Shown: positions 56,067 through 64,000 of the stretch, one piece after another
Numbering within the stretch: the first letter of the stretch is position 1
Layout of the letters: the number at the start of each line of letters is the position of its first letter
Source: Microbulbifer hainanensis
GTDB lineage: Bacteria > Pseudomonadota > Gammaproteobacteria > Pseudomonadales > Cellvibrionaceae
NCBI RefSeq assembly: GCF_014904735.1
Contig: NZ_JACZCR010000020.1
Location: forward strand, 124,001 to 188,000
Direction of reading: 5' to 3'
DNA length: 64,000 nucleotides
The notes under the pieces: generated by a model
The model's database searches: none
What the model was told of the DNA's origin: nothing
Seen by the model: the letters and a program-made list of their open reading frames with translations, nothing else
Position numbers and translations under genes: made by a program

Positions 56067-57362
56067 ATGGAAGTTTATTACACCTTTTGTTTTCTCGCCG
56101 CGGTGTCGGTGTTTCTCGGTTTTCTCAATCAATACGTCCTTCGCGCCCAGGCCACCATCGCTATTACCGCCGGTGCGCTGGCGCTGTCGCTGCTGGTCAT
56201 CGGCCTTGGCAAGCTGGGGATAGTGTCGCTGCGCGGCTGGGCCGACCAGCTGCTGCCGCTGCTGGATCTCCAGAACCTGCTGCTGAAAGGCATGCTGGGC
56301 TTCCTGCTGTTTGCCGGCAGCCTGCACATTGACCTGCTGATGCTGCGCAACCAGCGCATCGAGATCACCCTGCTGGCGGTATTGGGTACGCTGATTTCCA
56401 CCTTCGTGGTGGGCGCACTGCTGTACTGGTTCCTGCAGTTTGTCGGCCTGCCGGTGGGTTTCGTCTACTGCCTGCTGTTCGGCGCACTCATCTCCCCGAC
56501 GGATCCCATCGCGGTGCTGGCGATCATCAAAAGCCTAAAGGCACCGGAGCAGGTGTCGATCCAGGTGGAGGGGGAATCCCTGTTCAACGACGGCTTCGGC
56601 ATCGTCGTATTCACCGTGATCTTCGCACTGGCGTTTGAGGGCGCGGCGCCGACACTGCCGTCGGTAACCGAACTGTTCCTGGTGGACGCCGTGGGCGGCA
56701 TAATTTTGGGACTCGCCATCGGCGGCCTGTTCCACTGGCTGATCGGCTGCACCGATGACCACAGCCTGGAGCTGCTGCTGACTCTGGTGATTCCCACCGC
56801 CGGTTTCTCCCTGGCCAATCTGCTCGGCGTCTCCGGCGCGCTGGCTATGGTGGTCAGCGGCATCATTATCGGCAACTTCACCCGCGAAACGGGTTTTTCC
56901 CGCGTCAGTCAGCACGAGCTGGACCACTTCTGGAACATCACCGAGGACTTCCTCAACGGCCTGCTGTTCCTGCTGGTCGGCCTGTTCCTGATCACCATCG
57001 ACTTCCAGCTGTTCGATTACGTGTTGCTCGTTGCCGCAATCGTCATTGTATTGCTGAGCCGGGTGGTGGCCGTCACCGTGCCATTCACCGTCCTCAAGCG
57101 CTTCCGCAAATACCATCCCTATACCGAACGCATCCTGATCTGGGGCGGCCTGCGCGGCGGCCTGGCGCTGGCGCTGGCAATGTCGATCCCCGCCGGCCAC
57201 GCGATGGTGCAAGGACAGGACATCCGCCATCTGTGGGTGGTGATGACCTACGGCGTGGTAGTCTTCTCCATCGTAGTGCAGGGTTCCACCATCGCCCCGC
57301 TGATCCGGCGCAGCCGCGAGTTCGCCGAGCCGGAGCAGCTGCCCGAAGCCGCCGGCGACTAG
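56067..57362 (+). CDS. Na+/H+ antiporter, CPA1 family (first)
   Basis: A 431-aa membrane antiporter with about twelve helices. The signatures are LLFGALISPTDPIAVLAIIKS (the TDP region of the ion site), VEGESLFNDGFGIVVF (the ND pair), and WGGLRGGLALALAMSIP with the conserved RGG Arg. ATG 56067 (MEVYYTFCF) is preferred; GTG 56049 is in frame. It starts a two-gene plus-strand group with the KefC-like gene. Confidence 0.9.
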   Translation: MEVYYTFCFLAAVSVFLGFLNQYVLRAQATIAITAGALALSLLVIGLGKLGIVSLRGWADQLLPLLDLQNLLLKGMLGFLLFAGSLHIDLLMLRNQRIEITLLAVLGTLISTFVVGALLYWFLQFVGLPVGFVYCLLFGALISPTDPIAVLAIIKSLKAPEQVSIQVEGESLFNDGFGIVVFTVIFALAFEGAAPTLPSVTELFLVDAVGGIILGLAIGGLFHWLIGCTDDHSLELLLTLVIPTAGFSLANLLGVSGALAMVVSGIIIGNFTRETGFSRVSQHELDHFWNITEDFLNGLLFLLVGLFLITIDFQLFDYVLLVAAIVIVLLSRVVAVTVPFTVLKRFRKYHPYTERILIWGGLRGGLALALAMSIPAGHAMVQGQDIRHLWVVMTYGVVVFSIVVQGSTIAPLIRRSREFAEPEQLPEAAGD

Positions 57363-57428
57363 GGCAGGGCCACTGGCGGCGGCCGGACGGAAGCCCCGCA
57401 CCCGTTGCAACCACACAAGAACAGACTC

Positions 57429-59279
57429 ATGGAAGAAAGCGGCTTTCTGCTGCAGGCGGTGATCTACCTGACCGCCGCAGTTATTTCTGTCCCCCTGGCC
57501 ACACGCCTCGGCCTGGGTTCCGTACTCGGCTACCTGCTCGCCGGCATGGCGATCGGCCCCTTCGCGCTGGGTCTGGTCGGTGACGCCAGCGACGAAATGC
57601 ACATCGCCGAATTTGGCGTGGCGCTGATGCTGTTCCTGATCGGCCTCGAACTGCAGCCGCGCAAGCTGTGGCAGATGCGCGGTGCGATTTTCGGTACCGG
57701 CGGCGCCCAGCTGCTGGTCACCGCGGCCACCGTGGCCGCGCTGGCAATACTGCTTTATGAAGAGAACTGGCGCAGTGCCGTTGCCGTCGGCCTGATCCTC
57801 GCCCTGTCTTCCACTGCCATCGTGCTGCAGTCTCTGAGCGAGAAAGGCCTGCTCAAGACCGAGGGCGGCCGCGGTGCCTTCGCCGTACTGTTGTTCCAGG
57901 ATATCGCGGTGATTCCGATCCTGGCGCTGTTACCCCTGCTCGCCGGCGGTGCCGCACCAGCGGAAGAGGGGGGGCTTGAAGGCTGGCGCTACGCGCTCGC
58001 GTTGATCGGCACCATCGTTGCCTTCGTCGCCGCCGGGCGCTACCTGTTGGGGCCGTTGCTGCGGCTGGTGGCGGGCAGCCAGCTGCGCGAAATGTTCACT
58101 GCCACTGCGCTGCTCATCGTGATGGCGGCCGCGGCGACCATGAGCTGGCTCGAATTGTCGCCGGCCCTCGGTACCTTCCTCGCCGGTGTGATCCTGGCCG
58201 AGAGCGAATTCCGCCACGAACTGGAGGCGGATATCGAACCCTTCAAGGGCCTGCTGCTGGGGCTGTTTTTCATCGCCGTTGGCGCCAGCCTCAATTTCCA
58301 GCTGATCGCCGAGTACCCTCTGTTGCTGCTGGCGCTGGTTCTGCTATTGGTGGTCACTAAGTTCCTGCTGCTGTTTGCCCTGGCGCGGTTTACCGGCATG
58401 TCCCGCGGCGAGGACTGGCTGTTTGCGCTGTCGCTGGCGCAGGCGGGGGAATTCGGTTTCGTGCTGGTGTCGTTTGCGATGCAGCACCGGGTACTCGACA
58501 GCACCAGCGGCAATCTGCTGACGGCGCTGATCGCGCTGTCGATGGCGATGACCCCAATCCTGCTGCTGATCTACGAGCGCTTTATCCTGCCGCGCTACAT
58601 GCGCGGCTCAGACGCCGCCCGGGTCGCCGACGAGGAGCCACCGGTGGACAGCGGCTCACCGGTAATCATCATCGGCTACGGGCGCTTCGGCCAGATTGCC
58701 GGGCGCCTGCTCAATGCCTGTGGTTTTGACACAACACTGCTGGAACACAGCGCCGACCAGCTGGAAATGGTCCGCCGTTACGGCATCAAGGCATATTACG
58801 GTGACGCTTCCCGCGAGGACCTGCTACACGCCGCCGGGGCCGATAGCGCGCGTCTGGTGATACTGACCCTGAGCGACCAGGCCAAGTCGCTGGAAATTGT
58901 CGCGCAACTGCAGCGACACTTTCCGCACCTGGAGATTCTGGCCCGGGCGCGCAACCGCATGCACCACTACGCGCTGATGGAGGCGGGGGTCAAACACATC
59001 TTCCGCGAGACTGTGGATTCAGCCATATCCATCGGCGAGCGGGCACTGGAGTTGCTGGGCCTGAGCCCGCTGCAGGCGCGGCGCGCGGCGCGCAAGTTCA
59101 AGCAGCACGACCAGCGCATGCTGGAGTCGCTGTTCCCCTACTGGCGCGACGAATCCACCCACATCGCCCAGACCAAGATCTACCGCGAACAGCTGCTGCA
59201 GGCCCTGCGCGAGGACCGGCGCGACAAGGACCTGCACCTGGATCACTACTGGGAGGATTCCAGCAAACCGGGGCTCTAG
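57429..59279 (+). CDS. KefB/KefC-type monovalent cation:proton antiporter (CPA2)
   Basis: A 616-aa protein. The membrane domain (about 5-385) contains LGSVLGYLLAGMAIGP, FGVALMLFLIGLELQP, ALSSTAIVLQSLSEKG and LSPALGTFLAGVILAES. The C-terminal RCK/TrkA-N domain (about 413-530) begins VIIIGYGRFGQIAGRLL, a Rossmann nucleotide-binding loop. Kef systems export K+ and acidify the cytoplasm during electrophile attack, controlled by glutathione adducts, which suits the nearby GST and YqjG genes. ATG 57429 is chosen; the frame is open 24 nt further. Confidence 0.93.
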   Translation: MEESGFLLQAVIYLTAAVISVPLATRLGLGSVLGYLLAGMAIGPFALGLVGDASDEMHIAEFGVALMLFLIGLELQPRKLWQMRGAIFGTGGAQLLVTAATVAALAILLYEENWRSAVAVGLILALSSTAIVLQSLSEKGLLKTEGGRGAFAVLLFQDIAVIPILALLPLLAGGAAPAEEGGLEGWRYALALIGTIVAFVAAGRYLLGPLLRLVAGSQLREMFTATALLIVMAAAATMSWLELSPALGTFLAGVILAESEFRHELEADIEPFKGLLLGLFFIAVGASLNFQLIAEYPLLLLALVLLLVVTKFLLLFALARFTGMSRGEDWLFALSLAQAGEFGFVLVSFAMQHRVLDSTSGNLLTALIALSMAMTPILLLIYERFILPRYMRGSDAARVADEEPPVDSGSPVIIIGYGRFGQIAGRLLNACGFDTTLLEHSADQLEMVRRYGIKAYYGDASREDLLHAAGADSARLVILTLSDQAKSLEIVAQLQRHFPHLEILARARNRMHHYALMEAGVKHIFRETVDSAISIGERALELLGLSPLQARRAARKFKQHDQRMLESLFPYWRDESTHIAQTKIYREQLLQALREDRRDKDLHLDHYWEDSSKPGL

Positions 59280-59336
59280 GGCGCCTCTGAATAATTCGGT
59301 GATGCCTCCGGCTTGCAGAGATGCCCCGACCGGAAA

Positions 59337-60977
59337 CTAATCCCGGGTGCACAAACTGGCCTCGAGCAAGTCGACCTCCAGCAGTAGTTTGCGGTGCAGT
59401 TCATCGTCGATCTGCCGCTCGAAACGCAGGTGGAACAGTTTTTCGCGCTCGGCGGCCAGAGCCGCCAACTGGTAGTCGCGCTCCGCCCGGGCCAGCACCC
59501 AGATCCGTTCGTCATCCACACTGCCATCGCCCGCCAGTCGGCGGTAATAAAGCTGGAGTACGAAGCCCGCCGCATCGAGCGCAATCTCGTTCTCTTCCCT
59601 CTCACTGTCGAGGCGCTGCTCCAGCTCCCCGAGCAGCTCTTCCAGCCGCTGCACTGCCGCCTGCGCCGCCGCCACACGGGCACTGCGCTCGTCGCCGATG
59701 TCGGCGAGGTGGGGCATCGGCGGCAGGCTGCGCACCAGCCGTGGCAGCGCAATGCTGGCCAGCAACAGCGAAACGAGAATGACACCCATCGCGATAACGA
59801 TAGCCAGGTGCCGCGCGGGGAAGGGCGCTCCACCAGGCAGCAGCAGCGGCAGCGACAACACCCCCGCCATGGTGACGGCACCACGGACGCCGGCCACCGA
59901 CGCGGTTGTCATCAGCAATAGCCGGGTCCGCAAATCCTTAACATCCCGACGCACGTGGGACAGGTGCATGGTCGCCGACACCCACACAAAGCGCAGGGCC
60001 AGCAGTACCGCAGCGATCGCGAGGATGTACAGCAACAGCGTCCAGTCGCTGGCGACGATACTGTGGCGCGCCGCCACCAGATCCGCGCGGAATACGCGTA
60101 CCAGCTGCTCTCCGAGCAACACAAAAATGATGCCGTTGAGTACATCCTGCACGGTTTTCCACACTGCAGCCCTCTGCATCCGCGTCTCGGACAGCTCCGG
60201 ACCGTGTAGATTGACGTACTGGGTGGCGATACCGGCAGAAGCGGCCGCCAGAATACCGGAGGCTCCCAGAGGCTCCGCCGCCAGATAGGCGGCAAAGGGC
60301 ACCAGCAGGCTGACCAACACCTGCACCCCCGAATCCTCACTGCCGACGCGGCCGACCCAGCGCAGCAGATAGCCGCAGGCGAAACCGACACCGGTACCGA
60401 TCACAACACCGGCCGCCGCCAGCCAGACAAAACCGAGCGCCGTCTGCGACAGGGAGAAACTGCCCGTGACCACCGCCAAAACCGCGAAACGGAAGCAGGC
60501 GAGTCCGGAAGCATCGTTCAGCAGCGCCTCCCCCTCGAGCACATGTTTCAGCCGCGGCGGCATCGGTGCGTCGCCGCGCACTGCGGCTACCGCCACCGGG
60601 TCTGTCGGTGCCAGGATCGCCGCCACAGCAAAGGCCACTGCCGCGGGCATCGCCGGCAACAGCCAGTGCACGAAGTAGCCCACGCCAATCACGGTGAAAA
60701 TCACCAGTCCTACCGCGAGAATCAATATAGGCCGCAAGTCCCGCACAAAAGCGCCCTTGGGGATACGCCATCCATCCAGGAACAGTAGCGGGGGAATAAA
60801 CAGCAGAAAGAAAATCTGCGGGTCCAGGGGTATCTCGACGCCAAGCGGGCCGCCGAGCAGGGCGCCGATCGCTATCTGCACCAGTGGCAATGGCAGGCGC
60901 AGGGGCAACAACCGGCAAACCATGCCGCTGAGCGCGACAGCCAGCAGCAGAACCAGCGAGAGGACAACATAATGCAT
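59337..60977 (-). CDS. Na+/H+ antiporter, CPA1 family (second, long tail)
   Basis: A 546-aa membrane antiporter of the YjcE/NhaP type. Signatures are FIPPLLFLDGWRIP, ILAPTDPVAVAAVRGD, LEGEALLNDASGLACFRFAV (ND pair) and SVAGVRGAVTMAGVLSLP. The last 130 residues are a soluble, Glu/Leu-rich helical tail likely to form a coiled coil. ATG 60977 (MHYVVLSLV) is used; GTG 60992 is in frame. It is convergent with the KefC-like gene. The 180 bp upstream holds a hairpin with arms CTCGCTGTA (61081-61089) and TACAGCGAG (61102-61110). Confidence 0.9.
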   Translation of the reverse strand: MHYVVLSLVLLLAVALSGMVCRLLPLRLPLPLVQIAIGALLGGPLGVEIPLDPQIFFLLFIPPLLFLDGWRIPKGAFVRDLRPILILAVGLVIFTVIGVGYFVHWLLPAMPAAVAFAVAAILAPTDPVAVAAVRGDAPMPPRLKHVLEGEALLNDASGLACFRFAVLAVVTGSFSLSQTALGFVWLAAAGVVIGTGVGFACGYLLRWVGRVGSEDSGVQVLVSLLVPFAAYLAAEPLGASGILAAASAGIATQYVNLHGPELSETRMQRAAVWKTVQDVLNGIIFVLLGEQLVRVFRADLVAARHSIVASDWTLLLYILAIAAVLLALRFVWVSATMHLSHVRRDVKDLRTRLLLMTTASVAGVRGAVTMAGVLSLPLLLPGGAPFPARHLAIVIAMGVILVSLLLASIALPRLVRSLPPMPHLADIGDERSARVAAAQAAVQRLEELLGELEQRLDSEREENEIALDAAGFVLQLYYRRLAGDGSVDDERIWVLARAERDYQLAALAAEREKLFHLRFERQIDDELHRKLLLEVDLLEASLCTRD

Positions 60978-61157
60978 CGCGCGCCGCCTCACCCGCCCAC
61001 TATGGCACCGCCGCGGGGCTGAGGCCGGATCTAATGTAATCGCAGCAGAGTGTGCGGATAGGGCAAGGCGGCAAGGGAATCTCGCTGTAGAGCGGCGGAT
61101 TTACAGCGAGTATAGAGTAAGTCGGCGCTGACAAACCGGGGCAGGGCGCGGCCCCGT

Positions 61158-61973
61158 TTAGTCAAACATCTCCGGCTGTTCGGCGCAGATCACGTTATAT
61201 AGCGGCTGGAAACTGAATAGTCCCGCGAGCTCAGTACCGACCACGGCCCTGGTACGGATCGCCACTTCCGGCTCGATCAGTTTCGGTTGCCCGGCCGCCT
61301 CGGCGAGCAACTGTGCCTGGCAGCTGCGCTCCATGGTGATATACCACCAGGCCGCCTCATCGATCGACTTGCCCACGGTGAGCAGGCCGTGGTTCTGCAG
61401 GATCAGCGCCTTCTTGTTGCCCAGTGCCTGGGCCAGCGCCTCGCCTTCCCCCATTTCCAGCACCACGCCGGAAAAGGTGTCGAGCAGGCCGTGATCGCCG
61501 AAGAAGGCGCAGGCATCCTGAGTGATCGGGTCCAGCAAACGGCCGAGTGACGACCAGGCCTTGCCGTAAAGCGAGTGCGCATGGGCGGCCGCGACGACAT
61601 CCGGGCGCATGCGGTGGATATGGGAGTGGATGGTGAAGGCCGCACCGTTCAGGTAACCGTCCCCCTCGACGACTTCCCCGCGGTGGTCGACTAGCAGCAG
61701 GTCCGACATTTTGATCTGGCGGAACGACACGCCCATCGGGTTGACCCAGAAATGGTCCTCCAGCTCCGGATCGCGCACAGTGACGTGGCCGGCCACCCCT
61801 TCGTCGAAACCGAATTTGCCGAATAGGCGGAAAGTGGCGGTGAGCTTGCGTTTGCGCTCGTCGCGCACCTCCTCCAGCGGCTGGGTGCTGTCCCCCAGCA
61901 GTACATTCACGTCGCCGTTCATGACGGCGGAATTAATGTCCTGCGCAGGTCTGGTTTTTTCTGTTGTTGTCAT
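61158..61973 (-). CDS. Class II aldolase/adducin family protein
   Basis: A 271-aa zinc aldolase-like protein. The metal-binding histidines are visible in FTIHSHIHRMRPDVVAAAHAHSLYGKAW and in ILQNHGLLTVGKSIDEAAW. The N-terminal half has FGFDEGVAGHVTVRDPE and FWVNPMGVSFRQIKMSDLLLV. Members cleave or decarboxylate sugar-type substrates; the specific substrate is unknown. ATG 61973 follows GAGAGGG; the frame is open 18 nt further. Confidence 0.88.
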   Translation of the reverse strand: MTTTEKTRPAQDINSAVMNGDVNVLLGDSTQPLEEVRDERKRKLTATFRLFGKFGFDEGVAGHVTVRDPELEDHFWVNPMGVSFRQIKMSDLLLVDHRGEVVEGDGYLNGAAFTIHSHIHRMRPDVVAAAHAHSLYGKAWSSLGRLLDPITQDACAFFGDHGLLDTFSGVVLEMGEGEALAQALGNKKALILQNHGLLTVGKSIDEAAWWYITMERSCQAQLLAEAAGQPKLIEPEVAIRTRAVVGTELAGLFSFQPLYNVICAEQPEMFD

Positions 61974-62078
61974 GCCCGGCCCTCTCATCATTTTTTAGCC
62001 GAGCGCTGGTTATAGCACGTTGATCGACTTTTGAGCGAGAGGGGGCGCCAATGTGAATAGCCGCAGGCGCCCCTTGCG

Positions 62079-62618
62079 TCAGCGCGACGGGCGGCGCTGC
62101 CAGGTCATGCTTGCCAGCACGCCGTCGCGGCGGACTAGCCTGTGCACCAGCGCCGCCGCCATATGACCGAGGATCAGCACCAACAGGCCATAGGCGAGCC
62201 AGCGGTGCGCCGGGCGCAGCAGTGCATACCAGTGATCCGACTGCGCCAGCAAAGGCGGCAGCTGCCAACCGCCGCCGAGGGACACCGGGTATCCGCCCGC
62301 CGACAGCATCGCCCAACCTACCAACGGCAGTGCCAACAACAGCCCATATAGCAGCAGATGGGACACTTTGGCGGCCAGTTGCGCCGCTTTCGGCAGTTCC
62401 CCCGGCAGCGGTGGCGCGCCGGTGGCCAGTCGCAGTGAAAGCCGCAGCACGGCCAATACCAGGATGGCGACGCCGAGGGGTTTGTGCAGATCGACCAGCC
62501 ACAGGTGGCGCGCCGATACCGAACTGACCATGCCGGCACCGATAAACAGCATCGCCAGCACCGCCAGCGCCATCAACCAGTGCAGCAGGCGCAGGCTCCA
62601 GTGAAAGTGGGTTTTCAT
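62079..62618 (-). CDS. Cytochrome b561 family protein
   Basis: A 179-aa inner-membrane di-haem cytochrome with four helices. Candidate haem-ligand histidines are in RLLHWLMALAV, LVDLHKPLGVAILVL, VSHLLLYGLLLALP and AHRWLAYGLLVLILGHMAAALVH. It passes electrons between quinol and periplasmic partners. Its start overlaps the catalase-family gene by ATGA, so it probably feeds or serves that peroxidase. Confidence 0.93.
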   Translation of the reverse strand: MKTHFHWSLRLLHWLMALAVLAMLFIGAGMVSSVSARHLWLVDLHKPLGVAILVLAVLRLSLRLATGAPPLPGELPKAAQLAAKVSHLLLYGLLLALPLVGWAMLSAGGYPVSLGGGWQLPPLLAQSDHWYALLRPAHRWLAYGLLVLILGHMAAALVHRLVRRDGVLASMTWQRRPSR

Positions 62619-63646
62619 TGTTGCCCCTCCGCTTGTGCCTGTTCGCCGATGCGCTTGTCGAATGAGCGCGCGTAAACCGCCGAACGCGCCGCCAGCAGCG
62701 GATCGGCGGATGGCACCACCCCCTGCGGCACTATCAGTGGATCAAAATTGATATCGCGGCAGGCGCCCTCGGCCCGCGGCGCGCCGCCGGTCAGCACCAG
62801 GGTGCCGGCGCCTATGTGCGGATTCGAGGCGGGCCAGGCGTGGGTGGCGTCGTCGACGGGATCCCCCGGTCGGGCCAGTTGCAGCACCAGCTGCCAACGC
62901 AGCGGCCCCTGTGCCAGGCGGGCGGCGATGTCGTCAAACAGGAAGTCGTCGCCGGCGTCCGCGGCGCCCGGTGCAAAGGGCGTCTGTGGCACGAAGGACC
63001 AACGCACGGCCTGCCGTCGGCCGTGGTCATTGATGAGAAAGAAACTGTTTAGGCTGTTGTATTGGGTATTGGCGAAGCTGTCGGACGGCGTGTGCGACCC
63101 GGCCCAGGCGCGAAAAGCTGCCGTTTCCGGGTGCTGCGCGAAAAACGCACTGACCCGCGCCGGATCGGGCTTGCCGCTGGCGGCCGTGGGAGCCTGGGCG
63201 CGCAGCAGTTCGATAAACGCCTCGGGCCTCGACACCACGAACACCGGTGAAGAGATCATCGCCATGCGCCACTGCTGGCCATCGTCGGCGGTGAACTGCA
63301 GCGCCAGCGAGCGCACCAGCGCCTTGCCGTCGCTGGCGAGGGGGTTGCCCCCCGGGATCGAGAAGCGGCCGACGACCGGCGTGCGACCCGGTGCAAAGAC
63401 CGCGGCGCTGGACAGCGCGGCGGCGGCACCGCTGCTGTCGAAGTAGCCGTCGACACAGAGGCCCTTGGCGTGGTTGCGGCGGTAGCCGGGATGTACCCCG
63501 GCGTTGGCTTCGAGTTGGCGCACATAGGTTGTCGGCGTCAGGCGGTCGGGTGCCAGGGCGCCCGCCACATAGGCGAAGGCCGCGCCGAGGGCGACCACAG
63601 GCAGCGCCACCAGCAGCCAGCGAGCGCGCTGTTTGGATAGGGTCAT
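62615..63646 (-). CDS. Catalase-family peroxidase (SrpA-like)
   Basis: A 343-aa haem protein with an N-terminal signal or anchor helix (WLLVALPVVALGAAFAYVAGA, about 11-31), so it is probably periplasmic. It belongs to the small catalase-related subfamily. The distal His is in RRNHAKGLCVDGYFDSSG. VVGRFSIPGGNP and NSLNSFFLINDHGRRQAVRWSFVP form the catalase core, and AARSAVYARSFDKRIGE near the C-terminus carries the proximal Tyr. GGAGATG is placed before the ATG. It is divergent from an ECF sigma factor gene, an association seen in other proteobacteria. Confidence 0.9.
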   Translation of the reverse strand: MTLSKQRARWLLVALPVVALGAAFAYVAGALAPDRLTPTTYVRQLEANAGVHPGYRRNHAKGLCVDGYFDSSGAAAALSSAAVFAPGRTPVVGRFSIPGGNPLASDGKALVRSLALQFTADDGQQWRMAMISSPVFVVSRPEAFIELLRAQAPTAASGKPDPARVSAFFAQHPETAAFRAWAGSHTPSDSFANTQYNSLNSFFLINDHGRRQAVRWSFVPQTPFAPGAADAGDDFLFDDIAARLAQGPLRWQLVLQLARPGDPVDDATHAWPASNPHIGAGTLVLTGGAPRAEGACRDINFDPLIVPQGVVPSADPLLAARSAVYARSFDKRIGEQAQAEGQQ

Positions 63647-63674
63647 GGGAACATCTCCATTGTTATTGCAATAT

Positions 63675-63738
63675 AAATACGCGCGGACGGCGGCTTTATT
63701 CCCCGCGGCGGGAATAAAGCCGCCGCTCGCGCGTATTT
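63675..63738. promoter_or_regulatory. 64-bp palindrome reading as two mirror-image ECF promoters
   Basis: Outer arms 63675-63685 and 63728-63738 (11 bp) and inner arms 63688-63703 and 63710-63725 (16 bp) are perfectly complementary. They are broken only by two non-pairing positions on each side, with a 6-bp centre CGCGGC. Outward in each direction the sequence reads GGGAAT, 16 bp, CGTA, which fits the -35/-10 pattern of ECF sigma promoters. One copy points to the sigma gene and the other to the peroxidase operon. Confidence 0.65.
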
Positions 63739-63751
63739 ACCCACTCTGACG

Positions 63752-64000
63752 ATGAGTGCTAGACCCGTGAACGATCTGGAACAGGAACTGGCGGCCGAGA
63801 TCCCGGCCTTGCGCCGTTTCGCCACAACGCTGACCCGCCACACCGCCAATGCCGACGACCTGGTGCAAACGACGCTGGAGAAGGCCATCGTCGCCTGGGC
63901 GCGACGCGACGAGGATCGAGACATCCGCACCTGGCTGTTCTCCATCCTCTACCGCCAGTTTGTCGACAACCAGCGCCGCAGCAGCCGCCACCGCCGGCTG
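63752..64000 (+). CDS. ECF-family RNA polymerase sigma factor, N-terminal part (cut by window end)
   Basis: The first 83 codons of a sigma-70 family factor; the gene continues past the right edge. The visible part is region 2: EIPALRRFATTLTRHTANADDLVQTTLEKAIVAW, then DIRTWLFSILYRQFVDNQRRSSR, the typical 2.1-2.4 pattern of ECF sigma factors. It is divergent from the catalase-family peroxidase/cytochrome b561 operon and likely controls it and itself. An anti-sigma gene may follow outside the window. Confidence 0.9.
   Translation, partial: MSARPVNDLEQELAAEIPALRRFATTLTRHTANADDLVQTTLEKAIVAWARRDEDRDIRTWLFSILYRQFVDNQRRSSRHRRL

Overview
The window is a GC-rich, gene-dense stretch of a gammaproteobacterial chromosome. 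The gene order (rph/yicC, gmk-rpoZ-spoT, oxyR-recG, ubiCA-phoBR, pstSCAB-phoU, uvrD/hexR) and the protein sequences fit the Pseudomonadales/Cellvibrionales group, and a marine Microbulbifer-like organism is my best guess. That is inferred from gene content and memory of protein sequences; no database was searched. I found no tRNA, rRNA, CRISPR array or insertion sequence.

Left part (1-17.9 kb): the 5' end of rph diverges from yicC, followed by a glycosyltransferase. Next come a BlaI/M56-TonB regulator pair with two operator palindromes, a metallo-beta-lactamase/rhodanese sulfur enzyme, a DUF805 membrane protein and a sterol-desaturase-like oxygenase. The core set gmk, rpoZ, spoT, ridA, oxyR and recG follows, with a reductase and an epimerase on the other strand between ridA and oxyR.

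Middle (18-38 kb): two tandem secreted paralogues of unknown function and a dicarboxylate-type symporter lead into the phosphate region. ubiC-ubiA is followed by phoB-phoR with a Pho box. A minus-strand operon (DUF4265-like, yaaA, DUF938, small membrane protein), an M48 lipoprotein protease and a DUF2235 hydrolase come next. Then the pstSCAB-phoU operon reads leftward from a four-half-site Pho box array. Together phoBR and pst form a complete phosphate sensing and uptake module.

Right part (36-64 kb): TRAP permease genes (their likely binding protein lies about 8 kb away), an ABC ATPase plus a large ABC permease/M1-like peptidase fusion, and yciA. After these lies the main accessory island, an AT-rich polymorphic toxin end with its adjacent immunity gene. 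Then come the TRAP binding protein, SOS-boxed uvrD, hexR behind a long RNA-type hairpin, and a Bcr/CflA exporter. A glutathione/quinone detoxification group follows (doxX, yqjG, gst, a LysR regulator and pirin), then three cation/proton antiporters and a class II aldolase.

The right edge holds a catalase-family peroxidase plus cytochrome b561 operon divergent from an ECF sigma factor gene cut by the window end. The two directions share a 64-bp near-perfect palindrome that reads as mirror-image ECF promoters. I consider this, the hexR-leader hairpin, the toxin/immunity pair and the tandem secreted paralogues the most interesting observations.
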